Below are positions 41,201 to 45,500 of a stretch of DNA of 64,000 nt, piece by piece (within the stretch, counting starts at the first letter, position 1; each line of letters starts with the position of its first letter). This DNA is from Microvelia longipes (lineage: Eukaryota; Arthropoda; Insecta; Hemiptera; Veliidae). The position numbers were made by a program, and so were the translations under genes. The notes beneath the pieces were generated by a model. That model had not been told where the DNA came from. It made no database searches and saw nothing but the letters and a program-made list of their open reading frames with translations. The stretch lies in assembly GCA_018340805.1 (NCBI GenBank), contig JACMZG010001914.1, forward strand, positions 17,933,906-17,997,905, read 5' to 3'.

Positions 41201-42596
41201 TTTGAACAATGGAGAGAGCAACCCTTTAGCTTGAATATGGATAGAATCAAGTTAATAGTATTTTTAGCACACTATTATCTTATTTTTGGATTTACTGAGT
41301 TGATATATTTAACATTATTGTTTTAGACTTTTACACTGCACTTATATTAGTTTCTATTCTCTTTTATTCAAGCTATGACATTTTTCTTTTAACCTTTACT
41401 TATTCCCTTTTTGTAAACAAAAATTACGTGCTAAAGCATGTGGTTTATTGGATAATGATCTATTTAATTTCTTTGATCCCATAATTGATTAAATATTTGC
41501 ACTGATTTGATATTATTTGCGTTGTAGATTTGATAAAGTTGGCCTTATCAAAGGCAAAAAAAACCCTATGAGGTGAATGATCCAATTGGTCCTCGAACCT
41601 TATCTAAGATGGTTGACCTATAGAAATGTTTTCTTCACAAAATTATAGTGGTATTGAACAAGCCAACTCTTTCCTTGAACTTTACCTAAGATTGTTGACC
41701 AGTAGAAATGTTTTCTTCACTCGATTTTAGTGCTATTGAACAAGCCAACTCTTAATCAGTGCGGTTTCAGGGGGGGCACAGGGGCACGTGCCCCCCCCCC
41801 AACCCAAGAAGAAAAAAAATAAAACATCACTAAAACAATGAATTTTGAATGTGGGTATTGTTTAAGAAATAAATATATTAGTTTCAGTGAAGAGATAAGA
41901 TAATGGATAGATGAATATATTATATTTTTGCTTGTAATATTAATTTCATTTTATTATGATTATAATTAAAAAAATTGCTTATTCATCAATATTTAGAAAT
42001 TAAAACTTGACGTATGACTTTATATGCATTTTCTAAGTAGAGGAGAGTTTAACAGAAAATCGTCCCCCTCCTATTAACTTTTGACTATGAAAAAGTGCCC
42101 CCCCCCAAGCTGGTCTGCTGGAACCGCCACTGCTCTTATATATGACTAGTATCTATAAATTTCTCACTGTACTAAAATCCCTACTGTTTTAGTATGGCTA
42201 AATAAAGTTTTCTTTGTAATATTTTTTTTAGGACGAGACTTCGAGTGTAGGAAGCAGTACAACTGATAACACATCATCCAGGAGTTTAACCCCAACAAGA
42301 AGAGGTGGTAGGAAAGGAAGAAGAGGAAGAAATAAACCTCAACCACCAAAATTACATTATAAGTACTCGTAAGTCATAAATCGCTATGATAAATTAGTGA
42401 GTACTTCATTAAGAAGGCTGTTGAATCAATATAACCAGAGGAACATCATATGAATGACAATAAAAAGTATTTGTTTACCTTCATCAGTCAAGTCTTTAGG
42501 TGGTGGTCTTGGTATGTAAACTTCATCATTAATCTTCTTACTATATTCAGTACTCCATTGGTAAGGAGGGCAGTCTTCCAGCTCATCTGAGTCCAT
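1217..42596 (-). CDS. WD40-repeat protein gene, 5' part (three coding exons, continues beyond left edge)
   Basis: Joined coding exons read on the minus strand are 42596-42479, 26490-26327 and 1450-1217. They give 172 codons before the window ends. Phases fit exactly: the first exon ends one base into a codon after ...DLTDE, the second supplies the other two bases and continues MAYRAARLAKL, and the third joins at K|VW in phase 0. Residues 1-60 are acidic and proline-containing and unlike anything I can name. From about residue 70 there are WD40 blades with the signatures KLISGADDGKIKVW, TLYSSSNDGTVKAW and KLYAGNDQGEV. WD40 proteins are scaffolds, so a beta-propeller adaptor role is likely; the specific family is not recognised. 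The introns are about 24.9 and 16.0 kb and full of transposons. The hAT-derived gene at 36.6-38.9 kb sits in the first one on the same strand, and two Eed exons sit there on the opposite strand. Confidence 0.78.
1515..1765 (+). repeat. 5S-rRNA-like dispersed repeat, 3' half (copy 1)
   Basis: Positions 1618-1675 match the internal control region of metazoan 5S rRNA: AAGTTAAGCAGC (A box region), GAGCGTGGTCAGTAC, and GGATGGGTGGCCGCTG (C box region). The match may extend back to about 1595 (GATCA before AAGTTAAG). It is followed by the family's 3' part, with AGCGGAGAGAGTCC, CCGATGTGATGAGGAAAAG and the end motif TTCCGAGGTATCCGGTACC. It is not a working 5S gene: the first third of a 5S gene is not convincing and the flanks are shared with other dispersed copies. 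Confidence 0.75.
1767..2180 (+). repeat. same dispersed family, 5' module plus end motif, 5S part deleted (copy 2)
   Basis: It starts with the terminal hairpin (TTATACCGTAGGTATA then GGAAAAGTATTGTGTTTGC), followed by GAAACCGGGATGAAACCGG and the GATTTGGCACGCATGTGA block. It then jumps to GATGTAATGAGGAAA and TTCCGAGGTACCCCGTA. Compared with the copy at 10.8-11.5 kb, the 5S-like segment is missing. Confidence 0.65.
2300..2395 (+). pseudogene. GIY-YIG endonuclease fragment, Penelope-like retroelement
   Basis: Frame from 2300 reads CGACKAQYIGQTGRNIHTR followed by TAKH. The C-x2-C plus YIGQTGR pattern is the one I know from the GIY-YIG endonuclease of Penelope-like elements. Only about 30 codons survive. 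It lies directly before an unrelated reverse-transcriptase fragment, so two insertions appear to be nested or abutting. Confidence 0.55.
2401..2925 (+). pseudogene. reverse transcriptase fragment, Jockey/CR1-type non-LTR retrotransposon
   Basis: Frame from 2401 gives WIHSYLTDRPCQVRV, then SSGVPQGSILGPILF, the GVPQGS motif of RT domain 3-4. A stop and a one-base frameshift follow near 2530-2536. The next frame gives DITNYLTNNYSFFADDFHI with FADD as the catalytic YADD-type motif, and about 80 codons of palm/thumb sequence end at 2925. Stops, a frameshift and missing ends show a dead 5'- and 3'-truncated copy. Confidence 0.82.
2930..4505. other. AT-rich intron sequence, nothing recognised
   Basis: No gene or mobile-element terminus was found. 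A small GC-rich patch at 3600-3645 (CCACCCCTCCCCAGTGGGGC) can form a short hairpin. Confidence 0.35.
4511..4717. mobile_element. 207-bp MITE with terminal inverted repeats
   Basis: The left end TTTGGCAGGGG-TTTCAACCCCGTG is the reverse complement, with few mismatches, of the right end CACGGGGTTAAGCCCC-TTGCCAAA. It has no coding capacity. Internal GGGGTT/AACCCC blocks recur (4536-4556, 4610-4650, 4670-4690). The superfamily is not identified. Confidence 0.6.
4830..5160 (+). repeat. 5S-associated dispersed family, diverged 5' module
   Basis: It contains the order GCGAAGCCGGAATTCC, ATCCGTTTCAGGTG, GTTTGTGTCTCTTATTATTATAGCTC and GAAATTTGGCACGCATGTAA typical of the family's left half. There is no 5S-like block. 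Confidence 0.5.
5165..6080. other. AT-rich intron sequence
   Basis: No coding, RNA or repeat signal could be supported apart from a short TACATACACACACTGTGTGTG stretch near 5680-5705. Confidence 0.35.
6080..6440 (+). repeat. SINE-like element, family S1 (copy A)
   Basis: It shares the block TCCTTTTACGTGCCGTCC, TTCGAAAGGGACGTTAAG, GCCTGTGCGATGTCAGGTAC and TGCCTGCACTAGG with the reverse copy at 16.8-17.1 kb. Its head shares the B-box position with copies at 17.1 and 51.6 kb. In this copy the tRNA-like B box is degraded. A 94-codon open frame here is a property of the repeat, not a gene. Confidence 0.65.
6445..7224. other. AT-rich intron sequence
   Basis: No gene or repeat was recognised. Local features are a polypurine/polypyrimidine-poor AT field and a GGCCTTTCGGCCCATC patch near 7137. 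Confidence 0.3.
7225..8060. repeat. tandem satellite, unit about 66-70 bp, about 13 copies
   Basis: CCTATCGACCTTATAATATT recurs about every 63-70 bases (starts near 7231, 7302, 7371, 7438, 7502, 7568, 7633, 7702, 7771, 7841, 7904, 7966, 8031). Each unit then has AAATATATTTCTCT, GAACCCGAAATC or GGAACCGAAATC, and GTGTAAAA-CTTTTT. Units come in at least two variants (AACCCGAA versus GGAACCGAA) that partly alternate in blocks, which suggests higher-order duplication. The array ends at a run of Cs (8071-8082). Confidence 0.85.
8264..8547. repeat. tandem repeat, unit about 36 bp, eight copies
   Basis: AAACATAC recurs at 8274, 8309, 8345, 8381, 8417, 8452, 8484 (degraded) and 8517. Spacing is 32-36 bases. 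Two unit types occur, CAATTGGGATGT and GCTCGGGCTGTC, with the common tail CAAAATTACGGCC. The units are contiguous and degenerate along their whole length. Confidence 0.85.
8550..9390. other. AT-rich intron sequence
   Basis: No gene, RNA or repeat terminus could be supported. Confidence 0.3.
9395..10160 (-). repeat. 5S-associated dispersed family, reverse copy, split by a retroposed insert
   Basis: It has family blocks in reverse orientation: AATTTGGCACATATGTTAC near 9474, GCTGAGTCATTATTGACAG near 9826, and CACAACTAGTCTTAAAAAT after 10052. It is interrupted at 9906-10041 by the insert described separately. Confidence 0.55.
9892..10055 (+). mobile_element. retroposed poly(A) insert with 14-bp target-site duplication
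   Basis: GGATATTAAGCACA occurs at 9892-9905 and again at 10042-10055. Between them lies about 110 bases of unrelated sequence, AATAAA at 10009-10014, and an A-run from 10018 to 10041. Target duplication plus 3' poly(A) is the signature of LINE-mediated retroposition. The body (CGCCAAGGAGTATCACC ... TATTGTAGACAAT) is not recognised. It may be the 3' end of a cellular transcript or a very short 5'-truncated element. The A-run starts only three bases after AATAAA, closer than usual. Confidence 0.8.
10165..10780. other. AT-rich intron sequence
   Basis: Nothing recognisable beyond short A/T runs. Confidence 0.3.
10783..11550 (+). repeat. 5S-rRNA-like dispersed repeat, most complete copy (about 770 bp)
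   Basis: The order is: terminal hairpin TTATACCGTAGGTATA; AGTATTGTGTTTGC; ATCCGAAACCGAGATG; AGATTTGGCACACATATAA; GTTTCGTTTCTTTACAACAAG; a 5S-like block at 11322-11380 (AAGTTAAGCAGC, then a short insertion, CGAGCGCGATCA, ATAGGTGACTGCTGGG); two sets of GAGCGAAGC-type motifs (GAGGAGCGAAGCGAGTCC and GGTCGAGCGAAGCAGG); and the end motif AAGTTCCGAGATACCCCGTA. No protein can be read. The 5S block carries the positions of an internal RNA polymerase III promoter, so the element could be a SINE3-like retroposon, although the promoter sits well inside the unit. Confidence 0.7.
11708..11932. mobile_element. MITE family M2, copy A (long terminal inverted repeats)
   Basis: The left end AATATCAACACCAACAACG and the right end CGTTGTTGGTGTAGATATT are inverted. 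The inner arms continue with GTCTTTCC, AAATTTAA and CAGAGCCGGCTTTCGGCA, pairing with TGCCGAAAGCCGGCTCTG at 11868-11886. A related copy lies at 57.85-58.07 kb. Confidence 0.75.
11935..13105. other. AT-rich intron sequence
   Basis: No gene is supported. A hairpin with AAAACCGGC/GCCGGTTTT arms lies at about 12741-12771. Confidence 0.3.
13111..13146. repeat. perfect 16-bp hairpin
   Basis: AAGAGTGGTGAATGGT (13111-13126) and ACCATTCACCACTCTT (13131-13146) are perfect inverted arms around a four-base loop. To the right, 13145-13255 is a degenerate run of GAGTACTGACTCTTAC-like units. Confidence 0.85.
13260..16280. other. AT-rich intron sequence, no features
   Basis: Both strands hold only short open frames with no protein likeness. 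GGTAATGGATAAGG and its complement around 13650-13680 form a small hairpin. Confidence 0.35.
16283..16725 (-). repeat. 5S-rRNA-like dispersed repeat, short reverse copy
   Basis: It reads, in reverse, from the end motif (ATCGGGTATGGGGTACCTTG, CTTTTCCTCATCACATCGG) through two CTCGCTTCGCTCGTCC motifs. A 5S-like block follows at 16494-16543 (reverse of AAGTTAAGCAGC...GGTCAG...GGATGACCGCTG). It stops at the hairpin terminus (TTTTCCTGTATACCTACAAA, ATGAGGAAAAG). This about 440-bp form runs terminus to terminus without the GATTTGGCAC left module. Confidence 0.7.
16805..17150 (-). repeat. SINE-like element, family S1 (copy B)
   Basis: In reverse it reads a B box GGGTTTGATCC, then GACGGGGCCTCTAGGACTTT, a TTTTACCTGCC block, GCCTGTGCGATGTCAGGTAC, GAACCTAGGTTTAGGCAAAA and the end TGCCTGCACTAGG. 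It is collinear with copy A at 6.1-6.4 kb. The B box fits a tRNA-derived RNA polymerase III head. Confidence 0.7.
17680..17880 (+). pseudogene. C-terminal tail of a non-LTR retrotransposon ORF2
   Basis: The reading frame gives CMVCIMHEQETLAHLLLRCP then YALIRNEHLP. This is the C-x2-C...H...C zinc-knuckle-like tail with (E)ETLEHLL-CP known from R1/Jockey/CR1-type ORF2 proteins. Only about 45 codons are recognisable. Confidence 0.65.
17885..18570. other. AT-rich intron sequence
   Basis: Nothing supported. Confidence 0.3.
18576..19552. repeat. near-perfect inverted repeat, two 433-bp arms, 111-bp spacer
   Basis: Arms 18576-19008 and 19120-19552 are reverse complements with no net indel: paired positions sum to 38128 at both ends. 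I found only one mismatch (near 18608/19520). The spacer holds a 5S-like block in reverse (about 19038-19084). The two arms give mirrored open frames of 146 and 128 codons that are identical for over 110 residues; this reflects the duplication and not a gene. The inner half of each arm is the dispersed 5S-associated repeat (CCTCATTACATCGGATTTGC, TTCGGACTCGTTTCGCTCGT). Confidence 0.9.
19571..19616. repeat. perfect 21-bp hairpin
   Basis: AAGCTTAGTTTCAATACGAT plus A (19571-19591) pairs with T plus ATCGTATTGAAACTAAGCTT (19596-19616) across a four-base loop. The right arm continues into the reverse 5S-family copy interrupted at 19120. Confidence 0.85.
19771..21180. repeat. low-complexity AT and CA tracts
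   Basis: A CTT run lies at 19771-19790. The stretch to 21180 is extremely AT-rich with degenerate TACATGTTTGTATATATTAT-type units (20540-21010), and a CA/CG-rich stretch lies at 20757-20842. A 140-codon open frame here is low-complexity and rejected as coding. Confidence 0.6.
21185..21412 (-). pseudogene. C-terminal tail of a non-LTR retrotransposon ORF2
   Basis: The minus frame reads CDRCNMEEVQDMLHILTRCP followed by SNKLERN. It has the same C-x2-C...H...C tail as at 17.7 and 46.9 kb, but with a clearly different sequence, so from another element family. It carries no RT domain in the window. Confidence 0.6.
21478..21907 (-). repeat. 5S-associated dispersed family, 5' module in reverse
   Basis: Reading in reverse from 21907: hairpin terminus (CTCATTTATACCGCAGGTAT, AGGAAAAGTATTGTGTTTG), AACCGGGATGAAACGG, AGGCCTCCTGAGTGGTTTTC, a CA/CT microsatellite at 21687-21752, and GATTTGGGACGCATGTGAC at the inner end. 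No 5S block is present. Confidence 0.65.
22073..22550. repeat. cluster of four copies of a CATGCGGACCACCGCGCC module, two in each orientation
   Basis: Reverse copies are at about 22078-22144 and 22203-22298 and forward copies at about 22336-22417 and 22473-22550. The shared core is AAAGGAAATTCGCCCGACAT, GCGGACCACCGCGCCAGAA, preceded by CACGGAAACACGCAT. Further copies lie at 23480-23565 and 52215-52275. The family is not identified. Confidence 0.65.
22633..22985. repeat. imperfect tandem repeat, unit about 148 bp
   Basis: ATCGACTCCGGACC (about 22633), ATCGACTTCGAACCG (about 22782) and TTGACTTCGAACCGG (about 22930) begin three successive units. The units share CCCAAAAA-CAT, AACGA-CCC-ACT-GAAAT, and GGTGACTTAGAGTGG-type blocks. 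Confidence 0.6.
23159..23280. repeat. (CA)n then (TA)n microsatellite
   Basis: (AC) units at 23160-23180 run into about 100 bases of TA units. Confidence 0.9.
23480..23570 (+). repeat. CATGCGGACC module, forward copy
   Basis: It reads GCAAGAAATGGATTGATAAG, CACCGAAACACACATTCCAA, AGGAACTTCGCCCAGCATGC, GGACCATCGCGCCAGAA. It has the same order as the 22 kb copies, with a few more bases upstream preserved. Confidence 0.65.
23575..26320. other. AT-rich intron sequence
   Basis: No gene is supported. There is a hairpin with 14-bp perfect arms at 25146-25159 and 25190-25203 (ATGGAGGAGAGAGC / GCTCTCTCCTCCAT). Confidence 0.4.
26327..26490 (-). CDS. WD40 gene, second coding exon
   Basis: A polypyrimidine tract and TTTAG end at 26491. 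The exon reads AA + ATG GCG... through ...DDGKIK and stops at a GTGAGT donor (26326-26321). It holds the first WD40 strands (HKNDVVALTYVQDKLISGA). The ATG at 26488 could be mistaken for the gene start, but the two bases before it complete the split codon of the upstream exon at 42.5 kb. Confidence 0.8.
26495..27720. other. AT-rich intron sequence of the WD40 gene
   Basis: Only short open frames without protein likeness are present. Confidence 0.3.
27725..27870 (+). repeat. 5S-associated dispersed family, truncated 5' module
   Basis: The hairpin terminus (TTCCTCGTTTTTACGTAGGT, ATATAGGAAAAGTACTGTG), GCGAACCGGGATGTCATCGG and TCCTGAGTGGTTTTCACAAA are followed by unrelated sequence. Confidence 0.6.
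28508..28741. mobile_element. Tc1/mariner-like MITE with about 78-bp inverted repeats
   Basis: The left arm (CAGTGTGCGGCTAAAAAAAC, GAGACCGAAATTTTGGCTGG ... TTTATAAGTGTGT) pairs with the right arm (ACACTTATAAATCC ... CAGCAAAATTTCGGTCTCG, TTTTTTGGCCG). It is preceded by TA and followed by a TA microsatellite. The centre is TA repeats. CAGTG plus C-GGC-AAAAAAA-GAGACCG looks like Tc1-type termini and TA is the Tc1/mariner target. The right terminal CACTG has been lost into the TA run. Confidence 0.65.
28742..29870. other. intron sequence with TA tracts
   Basis: There are TA repeats at 28742-28790. At about 29308-29352 there is a reverse remnant of the 5S-associated end motif (ATCGGGAACAGAGTACTCGG, AACTTTTCTCGCCACATCG). 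Nothing coding was found. Confidence 0.45.
29880..31940 (-). pseudogene. non-LTR retrotransposon ORF2 relic: reverse transcriptase and RNase H (R1/Jockey/I-like)
   Basis: In minus-strand order there are three pieces. RT N-terminal motifs at 31927-31637 read FSPYNAPGRDGIYPVIAR, HGTYLRYEEVSSKPGKND. The RT catalytic region at 31419-31114 reads NNLYAQAYADDRLILITGKF (YADD). The RNase H core at 30419-30180 reads ASLYSDSQPESSTNSP, ELLKKKKLHWFGSSHSG and, after a stop, GNKTADELAGK. Order, spacing and motifs are those of a LINE polyprotein, with frameshifts and stops throughout. It is on the same strand as the host WD40 gene. Confidence 0.82.
32402..33081. mobile_element. hAT-type MITE family M1, copy 1 (680 bp)
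   Basis: The left end CAAAGAGACTAATACTTAG and the right end CTAAGTATTAGTTTCTTTG are inverted with one mismatch, and AGAGAGTACA / TGTACTCCCTCT extends the match. The internal text from 32430 (GGCAGAATAACACAGTGATA) recurs in reverse in copy 2 and in diverged form in copy 3. It has no coding capacity. The eight bases on each side (TGCATACA, TGTACAAA) are only loosely alike. Confidence 0.78.
33085..35970. other. AT-rich intron sequence
   Basis: TA microsatellite at 33885-33945. A 92-codon open frame near 34.5 kb has no likeness I can name. Nothing else supported. Confidence 0.35.
35976..36338. mobile_element. hAT-type MITE family M1, copy 2 (363 bp) with 8-bp target duplication
   Basis: The ends CAAAGAGACTAATACTTAG and CTAAGTATTAGTCTCTTTG are perfect inverted repeats. 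Flanks are TAAACAGT (35968-35975) and TATACAGT (36339-36346), seven of eight identical, fitting the 8-bp duplication of hAT elements. It is in reverse orientation relative to copy 1. It ends about 270 bp past the stop codon of the hAT-derived gene. Confidence 0.85.
36396..36419. repeat. perfect 10-bp hairpin
   Basis: CTACTCGCAC and GTGCGAGTAG pair across TACT. It lies between MITE copy 2 and the stop codon of the hAT-derived gene, in the likely 3' UTR or downstream region of that gene. Confidence 0.8.
36611..38902 (-). CDS. hAT transposase-derived protein with BED-type zinc finger (GTF2IRD2/ZBED5/EPM2AIP1-like)
   Basis: One uninterrupted frame of 763 codons from ATG 38902 (CCGCTATGG context) to TAA 36611. 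The frame stays open 15 codons further upstream, but only from a GTG, so I chose the first ATG. Residues 1-90 are acidic/basic linker with RRRKSQAK (70-77). A BED-like finger has C94, C97, H111, H116. Residues 235-330 match the conserved block of the vertebrate transposon-derived GTF2IRD2/ZBED5/FAM200 group (SGRPFSDGEFIKDAF, AFSLAI), and the dimerisation-like C-terminus has SAFGSVVINEKIRS. hAT transposases use D, D, E. The first D appears as E331, the second fits D400 (VITDNSS), and E715 is kept; the usual C-x2-H is HCLID (H to D432). Such changes suggest a host-adopted DNA-binding protein with no cut-and-paste activity, or a young decaying transposase. No terminal inverted repeats were found around it. 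It sits in an intron of the WD40 gene, same strand. Confidence 0.82.
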   Translation of the reverse strand: MEDQSIGVIDRVFSSYMDIEKFEPDYRKSEVIELFDSDDENRVDSGVSDKPVASPLQSQTLPTDKCNVGRRRKSQAKDKLNNYGFIEDNGSMICLLCGVTYFLKSKSLKPHYVMKHSNVFKCDKEKTSAIQQSFEEFNKCKALNDTSSWLEAIRAKSSKVKPVKASDIVDILDDSKSVAPVSHFSASRSQTQTNSSTYLHSNNEESSKNASSYSGSLASNLEGKHTVILRNDTLTAKEKRLAVESSYMLSQLIAKSGRPFSDGEFIKDAFISCAEILFCDLPNKKKILDRLNSLPTSENVLELRYLEIASTFKNLRTTSLKEAPAFSLAIELLKEGEDEGETKIIMVIRFCGSDFIFEELCDYKTFEYEPSGSEILQFVLGSFKKLHINPVSKLFSVITDNSSVFVESIDGFLTLLEGEVGREVLKYHCLIDQERLISDISDENLLVVMDSVKRVLKFAMSNSTKIEAIFKPKLEEIGIKSYSKMGWLGKGQVLSSFVEHLPEIKKLIHDKKYDFPELTDLIWLNLLMYLTDITWHLNDLESQCQGQTLYDLYDHWKAFIMRIKALISDVSTNSYQELPFLKTFYDQHKISTGESLHYTELLFHEFSERLDSLYAIEALLPFLVDPHKVDLSHFDLNRYFSMLDLKLLKLQSAEFKKCQFIRDKFINLRYNICKYSSDRGNDVLNCWTTLPDKFMCMKNIAFTLLSAFGSVVINEKIRSLVVSPINPEVQTGSTNILSRTLPKDVTNYEPAIKRLCLISQMEG
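38903..40140. other. region upstream of Eed and of the hAT-derived gene
   Basis: This holds the divergent start regions of the hAT-derived gene (minus) and Eed (plus). A small inverted repeat CTCGGTG/CACCGAG lies at about 39181-39205. A reverse relic of the dispersed family occupies 39360-39655 (ATGCATGCCAAATTTC, GCTGAGTCACTAATGCCGG, GGAAAGCACAACTAACAAG). No TATA or initiator element stands out enough to call. Confidence 0.45.
40141..40203 (+). CDS. Eed/esc: Eed exon 1
   Basis: Codons 1-21, [20 protein letters not shown] plus V, ending at donor GTATGT (40204). Too short to stand out alone; supported by phase 0 into exon 2 and the acidic start typical of the family. Confidence 0.85.
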
Positions 42597-45500
42597 GATA
42601 CTTTTTTATTTGAACTCTGCAATAAAATAATCATTTTAATAAATAATTGGCCAACTCTGGAAAACATAATCTTCTGGGCAGCACAACTAAACCTAAGGTC
42701 TGATTTTTTTCCCAAGTTTGTCCTAGCCATGGGATTGTTTCACGCGTTTTCTTCTAGATTTTTTCTAGTCACATTTCTGTGTATAATGTAATTTCTAATG
42801 TGTAAGTGTTATAAAAGGTGTCTTAAAGTAATTAATAAACTGCATAGGCTTAAATGTGTGGCTGTTAGGCTTGAATTACTTGTTCATCTTGTCTATTATT
42901 AAAAATCATTAAAACTTAGAATTAAAATGATAGTAAACAATAAGATTTGCAAACCCCACTAAAACTTTTGTTTTAAGATGAATTAATGTAGTTGAAGTAT
43001 AACTGTAATACAGTCTATGTAAATAAATTTTTAATATTTTGTTTGATTTTTAAAATTGCAATAAATTTCAATAATTTACTTGTTACTTTTTACTATTACT
43101 TTTATTAATTTACTAGTTCCATTATTTTTGTGTGTACAAAGAATAAGTTATTTCTTGATTGGAGAAAGTTTATTCTTTATTTAATAAAATTGGCCTATGA
43201 TTTCATATTTCTTTCTAGTCTATCTTGTTTCTTGTAGTTTTTTATAGAGTCTATTTTAAATGAATTCTCATACTATCTAGTGGGATTTTGTAGAACTACA
43301 AAAGTCTTATGAAAAACACTAAAAATGTATAAAAACTGATATTATTAGGTGTCAATCTTTGTAGTTAGTTTTTTATTGGGTATTCTTATCTATTTTCTAT
43401 ATATTACTAAGAACTAACAATAATTTGATGACACTATGTTTGTACAAAAGATTTAAAGTTGCAGTAAAAGAGTTCCTCTCTCACCAATAAAACAATAATG
43501 ATACTATGTAGCTTAATTTGTTTATTTTTAGTTGTCACATTAAAGAAGATCATGGCCAGCCTATATTTGGTGTTCAATTTAATCACCTACTGAAGCCTGG
43601 AGAGCCTCTCATTGTTGCAACTGTTGGTTCTAACAGAGTAACTATTTATGAATGCCCTGAAAATTCTGGAATCAACCTGTTGCAATGTTATGCTGATCCT
43701 GATGTATCCTTTATAAATCATATTACGTTAATTCCTTTTTATTTTTACTTATAAAATTGGTAGATTGTTGCATTTATGTGCAAAAATTATATTTTTCGAT
43801 GATTTAGGACATCATAGTTACATGTATAGTTAGGTTCTATATAAAATACACTTTTTCACTCTAAAAACGTCAAAGGAAAACTTAATACTCAACTGGTTAC
43901 TATGGCAATCATTTATAATAAACACCTTTACTTTATAGGTTTTGATAATATTCTGCTTTAGCAATTTTTGATTTCATTGGATTATTGTTATATTTAATGT
44001 CCTAGATAAATAGAATGTAGGAAAAAATGCACACGGAAAAAAGTACATAGAAAAAGAGCACACGAAAAAATGCACACAGAAAAAAAGTACAAGTATATTT
44101 TGAACTTTCCTTCAATGACTTACCATGTTAATTAATGTTATGTTGATAACTAAATTACAGCCTTCAGCTGTGCTCCGCACGCGTAAGTTTAAGAAGCTAT
44201 ATATTTACATATAATTTTTTTTTTCTTTTGTTTTTATGAAAGGTTTGCCAGCAGGTATAGATAACAGTTGTGCTGACTAATCAGCAGGTATTAGGGCTCC
44301 CCTTAGTGCTATGGGCTGGGTCACAGACCTATGGATACAAAAGCCAGGGATATAAAAAACAACTCAATTCTAAATATAAACCTGAACTGGAATACCCTTT
44401 ATTTTACAAAACTTTTAATATATTTACAAAACAAATATACAATAAATAGCTATCACCAGTTGTGTAATAATGATTGCATTTATTGTTTAGTTTTTGTAAA
44501 AAAAATATAACCTTTTATCTATTATAACTTCCTAATTTGATACTTACTCGCACAGAGCTTGTCAATGCACATGAAGTTATTAATGTTTATTAATTAACAT
44601 CTTAAATTGTTCAAAGAAAGTTCAAAACATACTTTTTCCTGTATACCTGAAAAATTAGAGCCTATTGCTTCAATTGTGTAAGAAGCTAATAAGGTTATGA
44701 GTTAACGTATGCAAAACAAATTAAAACTGGATTTAAAGATATTCAGATGGCAGTTTTCTAAAATTGGAATCATCAGCAGAATCTAGATTTGTATTTTTTT
44801 ATTCTTTTCTGTCTTATAAATTTTTTGACTGTCCTTACTTCTTATTGTTGTAGTTTTGATCAGTTGATAGCTTAACAAAAATTATTGAGTAAATTTATTT
44901 GTTTACTTATGCAGCCTTGTGGGTTCCATCCCTGCATTCAATTCTCCAATTACTGCTTTATTTATTTTTTTTGTACTTGTACTTTTTTGTGTGATTTGTA
45001 TTGTTTTGTTCTATCCTTTTGTATTTTTAAAGTGGAAATATTTCTTTACTTATTGTATTTATTTTATTCTTTTTTCTTTTCTTTTTCTTTAATATTACTT
45101 GGACCATTAAATTGATATGCACATTTGATAACTTGTTACATTGATTGGTTTTTACTTTATGGATGATATTTTACTTAAATTGTAATGATTAGTTGGATGA
45201 GAATTTCTACACATGTGCCTGGTCTTACGATGTTGACACAGGAAAACCCTTACTGGCTGTAGCTGGCTCCAGAGGCATTATAAGAATATTCAGTCCTGCT
45301 CACTTAGCTTCTATTAAACACTATATAGGTGAAGTTTTTTTTCTTGTTTTCATTTCTCAATTATTTCTAGAATAATCAAATTTATTTTTAGTTTGTATTG
45401 GATATTACTCGTGTATGAGTGATAAAAAAACAAATTAGAGTATATATTATATATATGTTGGATAATGTATATGAATCAATATTATAATATAAAAGATGAA

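Noticed and set aside
42164..42349. Minus-strand open frame of 61 codons
   Set aside because: Antisense of Eed exon 2. The real minus-strand exon is at 42479-42596.
42488..42730. 80-codon minus-strand open frame over the WD40 start exon
   Set aside because: It is in a different frame from the exon that fits start, donor and phase, and it has no likeness of its own.
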